From positions 1 to 64,000 of the forward strand of contig JACGCN010000059.1 in assembly GCA_014905825.1 (NCBI GenBank): 64,000 nucleotides of DNA, written 5' to 3'. The DNA comes from Lyophyllum atratum. Taxonomy: Eukaryota > Basidiomycota > Agaricomycetes > Agaricales > Lyophyllaceae. Each line of letters begins with the position of its first letter. The first letter of the stretch is position 1. The translations under genes and the position numbers were made by a program. The notes below the pieces were generated by a model. It was not told the DNA's origin. It ran no database searches and was given only the letters and a program-made list of their open reading frames with translations. This document shows positions 57,714 to 64,000 of the stretch, piece after piece.

Positions 57714-57980
57714 TCTTTGAGATGTCCAAGATGTCCTCAATGATAAAAAGCAGTGACCTCGCCAAACTGTGCAGTGTGGACAAGCAGCGAACTCTCCCGC
57801 AGGGATCGATTGAGGTCCGAGTCCAGCGTCAACTCGGTCATGCCGATGATACCATTCATGGGCGTCCTGAGGGAAGTACTCAACGTCAGTCAATGCAGGT
57901 TTCGAAAGAACACACGGATGGCATACCTGATCTCGTGGGACATGCTCGCCAAAAACTCGGACTTACTCCTGTCTAACCTC
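57714..57980 (-). pseudogene. Fragment of a hybrid histidine kinase (HisKA phosphoacceptor region) inside the element
   Basis: SKSEFLASMSHEIR is joined across a 62-nt GT-AG intron to TPMNGIIGMTELTLDSDLNR, the H-box of fungal hybrid histidine kinases with its phosphoaccepting His. Shortly after, the reading frame breaks: LLVH is followed by a few extra bases before SLARSLLFIIEDILDISK resumes in another frame. No ATPase or receiver domain follows. The preserved intron shows it was acquired as genomic DNA, not cDNA. It is therefore a decayed captured gene piece, or the stump of a resident kinase gene destroyed by the element. Confidence 0.7.
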
Positions 57981-58246
57981 CCTCCAACCTGTTTGAAAAG
58001 CCGCCTGCGACCCCCTCGGTATGTGTGATTCGGCGTTGACAGTGTATAGTCTTGATGAATGGCTTGGCAAGTTGAAAAGAACTCATTCTGTCCGAGTGAG
58101 AAGGTAGGGATAATATGCGTGGACCGCGGTCCGCCAGATCAGGCCGAGGATACGGGGCTCGGGGCCGTCTGCAATGTCGGACAAACCCATGTTCAAGACT
58201 TCAAGTTGACGACTGTGTACGGAGCAGTCGATGGGCAGGGGTCACG

Positions 58247-58685
58247 GTCACAGATCTTACACGGGGCGCCAGGGACCCCGGCCACAATGCTCGACAAATT
58301 ACCGAAAACAGACCCGACCCTGCTCAACGTTCAACAACACGTTGGATTGTATTTTGAATAAGATCACCATACATCCGATGCTTCAAGATCACTAATATTA
58401 GAGATAGATTCTTCGATCTTGCGATCACAATGCGTTCAATGTATCATCTGTCGCTTTCATGGAATAAAATTAGGAATTTAATCAGAATTTTACCAAGGGC
58501 TAAAAGCTGATGTTATCATAAATATATTCCTGATAAAGACGTCGATTTTACCTTGGACATGTGTCTGAAGATATCGAAAATATATTCCATATTTTCTCTG
58601 CAGATTAATGGGTGAACTTATTTCAAATATTATCAAAATATATTCTAACTAAAATCGGAGACTATATAAGCCCATGCCCGCAGTG
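58247..58685 (-). repeat. Right long inverted repeat of the mobile element
   Basis: Reverse complement of the left repeat over about 439 bp, with scattered differences and an additional short AT insertion (TTAGGAATTTAATC region near 58470). It ends GCCCATGCCCGCAGTG at 58685. Confidence 0.9.
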
Positions 58686-60040
58686 CCGTTAGGTAATAGG
58701 CACCACCGAGATCTCCTGGGCGCCATCATTCGATCGGTCACACAATAGCTTTTCCTCAACAATACACCCAAAGGTGTACGTAGGGGTACGTAGACGTCGA
58801 CTTTGCACCGAGCCGCGTCATGTCGCTCGCCTCTCCATTGCCCTGTGAGTTCATGATCATGTCAATTTACAGCCTTCGAGCTGTATGCAGAACTCCCAAA
58901 TTGTTTCCGGCTTCATACATAATGGGGTACTAGATATTAGCCAATGTCGCATTTGGCCAGCGCTGGCCAGCAATATGTGTACGCTGTCAAGCTCGAGAAA
59001 AATAATGTGCTGCGCTTGGGGTGGACCCACTCCATTATGATCAATGTAACACTGGATGTCCTAATTTGCTGGCTACCTTTGTTCAGACTATGCATCTCGG
59101 CAACGGCACCTCCGACTCAGGCCTACACCGGATTGGGCTGTTTCTAAGTTGAAGTAATACTCCTAGCTGGTTGTGGTGTTCTAAGCTCCAAGATTACATG
59201 CTCTTTCTGTTGCAACCTGTTGATTCAAAAGGACTGGAGCCTTTCCATTCCCTGTGCTTTCATGATTCCGTCCGCGGCTGGTCATATCCACGGGGAAGGT
59301 GATTTGATTTCAAATCTAGTCTGCGCACGCCCTTCGTTTATTTTCAATGGGATTCTACATTTTACTGATCCAGCATAATTTTTAACGGAGGCGTGCTGCG
59401 GATTCTTGAAACTGCGCAGCAATTTTTTAGAGGGTGACTTACACGTTGAATCTACTTGGCGGCGGGTGCGCATGTCATCGCATCCATTATTATCTTCTCA
59501 AAAATTTTAACCACCAATATAGGGTACTCCGGTGGCGACAACATTACCGACACCTGCTGACTTGGAGGCGATGCAGAGCACTAGATATGGATACTATCTA
59601 GTCACTCCAAAACTGCAACCTACGTATGAGGATCCGGAAAAGCAATGAACGACGGGCAGCGTTGGTTGACGAATGTTGATAAAGTAGGATCTGGGAGGAG
59701 TGAAGAGCTCATGAGTTCACACTCAGTCGGAGATCTTAGCCTTTTGTACACAATCCACTCAAACCTTGACCAAGACCAAGAGTCATTGAGCTTTGGAATA
59801 ATCACTTACTCGAGCGACGCTACCGCGTCTTTTCACGTCGGACATATAAATATAAGTAGAAGACAGATGGTCTCCGCACTGACATAGAATTAGATAAATG
59901 CATTGGGTATACAAGGACGCCACAACGTATTGGGCGATGTTTGACAAAATATGTTCTAGCCATCGCTGTCAACGAAGCCAATGCCAATGAGATAACTGCT
60001 GAAAAGATTACAATGTACGTACCAATGTTCCGGGTCACCC
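58686..60040. other. Gene-poor tract right of the element
   Basis: About 1.35 kb without a supported gene. A 67-codon ORF at 58944-59147 begins with a peptide (YVYAVKLEKNNVLRLGWT) that faintly resembles the start of a GIY-YIG/T5orf172-like domain, but nothing continues it. It may be a relic. Confidence 0.35.
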
Positions 60041-60489
60041 TCAAGAGCAAGTGGGAGGGTTGGGGTTAACGACTGCTTTCGCAGGGCAGCCATCCGCTGC
60101 TTTGCCATGACCACTTGATGCAGTCTATATCACACAAAAAGTGGTCAGTGTGACTTCAAATACTGAATGCTCATGCGATCTTACATATCTACAAGTCTTG
60201 GCTCCGTATCTAAATGATCGAATGATATTCAGGATTGGATAGTCAGACATCGCATGAAGTCCACTTACAAGCACGAGAGCGCGAAAAAACCGACGTCCTG
60301 GCCTGTGAGAGCCAGACCTTCAGGCCCAGTCTTGGGACAGCAGAACAACTGCCATGGCAGAACCAGCGTACGTCAATTACTGAACCAGTGAAAGAAGAAT
60401 ATGACACGAACTCCCAGACGAGCTGTAGAGCTAGCCTCTGCAACAACGGCTAGAGAAAGCGCGGCAGCGACAAACAGGTTAAGTTGCAT
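60041..60489 (-). CDS. Small secreted cysteine-rich protein, 88 aa
   Basis: Four exons (60412-60489, 60269-60348, 60185-60209 and 60041-60124) with matching phases make 88 residues. The N-terminus LNLFVAAALSLAVVAEA is a clear signal peptide with an Ala-x-Ala type cut. The mature part has six or seven Cys (LFCCPKTG, LSCLYGAKTCRY, DGCPAK, PPTCS), typical of small secreted proteins of basidiomycetes that act outside the cell, some as effectors or wall-associated factors. There is no hydrophobin pattern (eight Cys with two CC pairs). No single frame reveals the gene. Function unknown. Confidence 0.6.
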
Positions 60490-61873
60490 TTTCGTTGGGG
60501 CGGCGGCGGGAAGTTGAATTTAGAAATGAAAGAGTGCGTGGTAAGGGTTTTAAGAGATCTCGAAGATGGATATCAAGGGGCAGTCTGAAGGGGGTGTCAT
60601 GGAAGGAGCATCTCCGCCGGATCGATTGGGTGCAGAAAGGTTGACAGCTCAATAACCTGGGTCCGTCTGACATAAATCATGGCTTGTGCTTGCGAGCGCT
60701 TGAAGATGTTTGTCATCAGTAAGAGCCCACAGAGCATATTCTTCGAGGGAGTCTAGCACGTCTGAGCCAGAAATGAAACTGCAGTTGAGAGGTATGCCAT
60801 ATTCCTGCGTCCGAGTTTCTCATCGCCTGGGGAAGATTGCAGTGGTCAACGATTTTAGAGGGTTGTGACCGCCTTACAGTAACGTACTCGTGATCGCGAG
60901 AGTGACTGGCGCTAATCTCAATTTGATACTGGGTCCAGCTTTGCTTCCCACCATTCAAGTTTTCCAGCTCTCCTCGCTATGATTTTTGACAGCTATATTA
61001 CTCTCGTGATCCTAATCAAAATTTAGCGGTCTGACTGAGGCAACTTTTTGGACCTTACAAGTTAGCTGCAGAAAGCACATAAACTAGCGGTGGAGCGCAA
61101 CCTCTTGAAGAGAGCGACACAGCTGGACGAAACATTGTAGGCTGAACGTACCATAGATGCGCATTTTCACCTCTTCGCGACTTTGGGCCTACGACGACCT
61201 GTGGCCCTTTTCTCCGTTGCAGGAACCTCACTGATTGGGTTATCACCGCGGCGCAAGTTCAAGAAACTGAGATCTCATTGCTGGCTAGCTTTGGGCGACA
61301 CCGTGAGACGGGCGGGTTTGCCGTTTCTTGGTGTGGGACACATCCAAAATCATAATGGGCTTGCGTTGGAATACTGCGCATCTGGCTTGGGCGTTTGGCG
61401 ATTCTAGCATCTCATGACTCGGACTCCGGGATGCCACTTGTCCAATATTTCGATTTAGAATGCTGGCGCAGGGGTCGGGCATGTCTGTACTTCTCTTGTT
61501 GGTCCATTTGAGACACTCGATCTGTTGTTTATTATCGGGAACTAGCTCAGCCTTCGTCTGACGCACGATGTGGTGTACTTGGGGTCGTTGATCTCATACT
61601 TACCGTTCCTACGTGGACGAGTGGAGAGCGCATCGAGCTGAATCTCTTCTGGCCTGGAATTGCAAGATGCTAAGGTCAGAGAAAGGGGAGGTATGACTAG
61701 TGTACATAATTTGGTGCGTCGAAGCATAGAAAAGTACACATTAAGGGGAGCGCCCGCGCCCAAAGACGCTCACGTTGGGCAGTCTTTCGGCCAGCTACCC
61801 CCAAACCAGTGTATCCACGAAGTATAAATAATACGAGGCAAAGGAAAACCGAAATCACCAAGATTTAGTTGCT
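60490..61873. other. Gene-poor tract upstream of the secreted protein gene
   Basis: About 1.4 kb containing the small secreted protein's promoter and only short ORFs without domains, the longest about 90 codons on either strand at 61183-61566. A plus-strand stretch near 61236-61360 reads like ordinary coding sequence but has no start or partner exon. A relic is possible. Confidence 0.35.
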
Positions 61874-63213
61874 CTATGTCGCCCCCGCATGCTTGAAGCG
61901 TACCACCATTACTGTAACATTATCGCGTGTTCCATTTTCGAATGCGTGGTCCATAAGTATCTTGCTGGCCACCTGAGGATCCTCAGTCCCTCGAATCAGG
62001 TCAACAGCTTCCTGATCTGTAACAACATCCCAGAGCTAGAGGGAGAGATCAAGTCAGAAACGCTTCATCAGGTTCGGGAACTGCACTAACCCCATCACAA
62101 GCTAAAATGAAAAATTCCTCCTTCGCTGTCAGCTCTGTCCTGGACGTATAGGGAGTCCCAACAACATATTTCTTCAGTGAGAAGCCATCGTGGGCCTCAT
62201 GATTTCCCAGACTTCGTGTTACATTTAAGTACCCAAGAACGCGTCCTCGGAAGATGATGCCATCTGCTTTCCTCACACGATCGATTTCAGTCCTTTCCGA
62301 GGCTTTGTGGTCATAGGTCAAACGCTCCGCGCGACCATCCCTGCAAATTACCAGGCGAGTATCGCCCACGTTGGCACAGTACAGTACCCGTCTAGCTGTG
62401 GAAGGAGGAGTGATGGCTTCGACTTTTGGTGCAGAAGATATTGGATTGAGAGAATCGTTCAAGACCGAAGGGCCAGTGGCGAAGGACTGACCCCCATCAG
62501 CGTCTTCGATTCTGAGGAAGGCAGCAACCGCGGTGGACCCTGACGCCGCCATAGTCGCAGATGCCTGAGATAGCTCTGACAAGTCGTCATCCATAGAACC
62601 AAACATCGCGCTTAACACATCTGGGGTGGGTGTTTTAGGTTTTTCATGGATATGTCGCAGAAGGTGCTGGATTTGAATGGACATTGTAAGGGATGCACTG
62701 TGGGTCCCCGAAAGAGGGAGCCCGGCACAAAAGCGGACACACCTTGTGAAATTCAGCGCCACACCACTCAGCAGCGAGCTTGTTCCCGTGGCCATCGAAC
62801 ATGCCAAAAAGCCCCTGTCCGCGTATTGAATCAAAATCGACTATAAATCCATAGCTGTCTTCCATAGTAGCTCGTGGTCCTTGGCTATGGGAGATGCCGA
62901 TTTGGTAAGATCTATTCGTGGCTGGGTGTTGATTCAGGGTCTGACAGAACATCATTATACGCGACTCAGACGCTGCGGAGACGACGCACTCCGTATGTGT
63001 CATTGCTTCTCGCGGTTGTTATGGGTTCAATATGTGCATTCACGGAATCACTATCGCACAGAAAGATTATAAGGACGAAAGATAAAAATGGCGGAGTGCG
63101 CCACTCACAGAGCGGGGCCGGGGGTACTGGGCGTCTCAGGATCTGATTTCAGATTAGATGTCAACCTACATTGCTGGTAAAGCAGGTTCCTTACAGTTAT
63201 CTTGAGACTGCAT
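61874..63213 (-). CDS. PP2C-type Ser/Thr protein phosphatase, copy 2
   Basis: A paralog of copy 1 at 52.8-54.2 kb. Six exons (63195-63213, 63109-63142, 62990-63050, 62743-62940, 62091-62666 and 61874-62035) give 349 residues. The 198-nt exon and the introns after FHK and after ACDG match copy 1 exactly. Motifs: ATMEDSYGFIVDF, LFGMFDGHGNK, YCANVGDTRLVI, LTYDHKASE, ACDGLWDVV and RDNVTVMVVRF. Two positions differ: the GCT of the SGCTA motif is GST here, and VTRSLGD reads VTRSLGN, so an acidic residue conserved in active enzymes is Asn. The Ser-rich insert of copy 1 is mostly missing. Activity may be altered. The 19-nt first exon was chosen because it supplies the only in-phase ATG. Confidence 0.88.
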
Positions 63214-63682
63214 GGTGGGGTGGAAATTAGAAAGAAGTGATCGAATGCAAGCAACCTCGCAGCTTTATAGGGTCGTGAGTGCAGCTGACAAGTCACAATC
63301 AGAATCCGATGGCAATAAATGGTATTCCTGGCAATAAGCTGCGAGTCAGTCGTGTAAGGATGGGCGGAAATGGTAGGCTGTGCTTCGAAACGTAAGCGCG
63401 GCTATGTATGACTCGACCACAAATACCGCGACGATGGGATAGATTGGCTATGAGGAACTCACAGGAGGAAGCAAAAAGCAGATTACAGTTATCTGAGAGT
63501 AGTAAAGAAGCTGTGGTGGGGCATAGTGCGTGTACAGGAGTAATGCACATATTGGTGTTGAATGCAGTGCTCAACTGTTGCTCGGCATTGGCCGAAGTGC
63601 TGTCCGATAATCTAATCCAGGACAAACATCGAAAATCCTGCTGCATTCTCCTTCTCTGTCCGAGCGTCTTCGAGGCCTGTAT
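63214..63682. promoter_or_regulatory. Divergent promoter region
   Basis: About 470 bp separate the start codons of PP2C copy 2 (minus) and the BZW-like gene (plus). A TATAAA at about 63264-63269 (reading TATAAAG on the minus strand) lies 51-56 bp upstream of the PP2C ATG. Other ORFs here are chance. Confidence 0.4.
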
Positions 63683-64000
63683 ATGTCTCAGCAATCCGCC
63701 GCGCCAAAGCCTTCGTTACAGGGTGTCAGAATCAAAGCAAGGAAAGGGGCCGTAAAGGCGCAGGCAAAGCACGAACCCACAGGTAAATCACTCATTTCGA
63801 TCGACACATTGCCCACTAAAACTGCCGCAGTCTTCAGAGACCAACTCTACAAACATCTAGAAACCGTACCAGAAGCCGACTTTGATTCATTTGCTACCAA
63901 GCTAGTACAAGCCGGTTCCCAACTCGAATTCCTCAAATATGCAGACGGTCTCTTTGAAATCATCCTCGTCGGCGGTCTCATCCAGCCAGGTGGCAGCTAC
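63683..64000 (+). CDS. eIF5-mimic protein (BZW1/2 family), N-terminal part, cut by the window edge
   Basis: BZW/eIF5-mimic proteins have a HEAT/MIF4G-like N-terminus and a W2 domain that competes with eIF5 for eIF2 and eIF3. They tighten start-codon selection. Exon 1 is 63683-63782 and exon 2 runs from 63831 to the edge. The visible part starts MSQQSAAPKPSLQGVRIKAR and continues VFRDQLYKHLETV, DSFATKLVQAGSQLEFLKYA and LFEIILVGGLIQPGGSY, the family's conserved N-terminal helical repeat. The C-terminal W2 domain is beyond the window. The gene diverges from PP2C copy 2. Confidence 0.9.
   Translation, partial: MSQQSAAPKPSLQGVRIKARKGAVKAQAKHEPTGKSLISIDTLPTKTAAVFRDQLYKHLETVPEADFDSFATKLVQAGSQLEFLKYADGLFEIILVGGLIQPGGSY

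Larger units (their letters stand above)
54563..58685. mobile_element. Non-autonomous CACTA-like element with long inverted repeats and captured gene pieces
   Basis: A block of 4123 bp is bounded by inverted repeats of about 430 bp. The outermost bases read CACTGCGGGCATGGGC on the left and the reverse complement on the right, and CCG flanks the element on both sides. CACTR termini plus a 3-bp duplication are the hallmark of the CACTA (EnSpm) superfamily, although its inverted repeats are normally much shorter. The interior encodes no transposase I can recognise. It contains a 195-bp tandem repeat, a small spliced ORF and degenerate fragments of host-type genes on both strands. It sits between two PP2C paralogs. 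A MULE-like or foldback element is the alternative classification. Confidence 0.7.

Noticed and set aside
58944..59147. Possible GIY-YIG/T5orf172-like start (YVYAVKLEKNNVLRLGWT)
   Set aside because: Only about 20 residues resemble the family, with no catalytic Arg/Glu region downstream. At most a relic.
61183..61566. ORFs of 74-93 codons on both strands
   Set aside because: No partner exons or domains. One plus-strand stretch looks coding but cannot be given a start or end.
1..64000. CRISPR arrays, rRNA genes, bacterial operons or riboswitches
   Set aside because: None were seen. Intron-rich genes and eukaryotic protein families show the window is fungal nuclear DNA.

Overview
The window is nuclear DNA from a filamentous basidiomycete, most likely an agaricomycete with a plant-biomass-degrading lifestyle. 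Genes lie on both strands and are cut by many GT-AG introns of about 48-75 nt. The content fits this reading: Rpb3, a KRE6-type beta-glucan synthesis protein, a membrane-anchored GH18 chitinase, a CBM1 secreted protein, PL14 lyases, an F-box protein and a [2Fe-2S] ferrochelatase. Almost every protein had to be assembled from several reading frames. The exon chains given here were checked by eye for splice dinucleotides, for reading phase across each junction and for total length divisible by three. They have not been checked against transcripts or by database search.

Layout. 0-4 kb: exons of an unidentified gene, a weak small gene, then RPB3 (+). 4.2-7.8 kb: an 18-exon EF-hand MscS-type channel (-). 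8.4-11.5 kb: tandem PL14 lyase genes (-). 12.1-14.3 kb: a vacuolar-type amino acid transporter (+). 14.5-18.2 kb: ERG8 phosphomevalonate kinase and ferrochelatase (-). 19-22.3 kb: an F-box gene and NAR1, back to back with 69 bp between start codons. 22.8-28.1 kb: an 84-aa Cys-rich protein (-), a DXD glycosyltransferase (+) and a Tlg2/syntaxin-16 SNARE (+). 29.2-30.6 kb: an unknown signal-peptide protein, followed by two decayed tandem repeats. 32-36.9 kb: a RING-H2 membrane protein and an NFKBIL1-like coiled-coil protein (-). 37.3-40 kb: a GTPBP1-like GTPase (+). 40.6-46.9 kb: cell-wall and secreted genes (KRE6-like GH16, GH18 chitinase, CBM1 protein). 47-48 kb: a four-TM protein (-). 48.2-49.6 kb: three intron-containing tRNA-His(GTG) genes and a relic. 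49.8-52.3 kb: PNS1 (-). 52.8-63.2 kb: two PP2C paralogs (-), separated by a 4.1-kb inverted-repeat mobile element and a small secreted Cys-rich protein. 63.7-64 kb: the start of an eIF5-mimic (BZW) gene, cut by the edge.

The most unusual feature is the element at 54563-58685. Its inverted repeats of about 430 bp begin CACTG and end CAGTG, and a CCG triplet flanks it on each side. Inside are gene-like pieces in both orientations, including an adenylation-domain fragment and a histidine-kinase HisKA fragment, and no transposase was found. This fits a non-autonomous CACTA-like element carrying host gene fragments. Second-tier points are a GW/WG-rich tail on Rpb3, one-base reading-frame problems in the MscS gene and one PL14 gene (possible assembly errors), two GC-AG introns, and small genes visible only after splicing.
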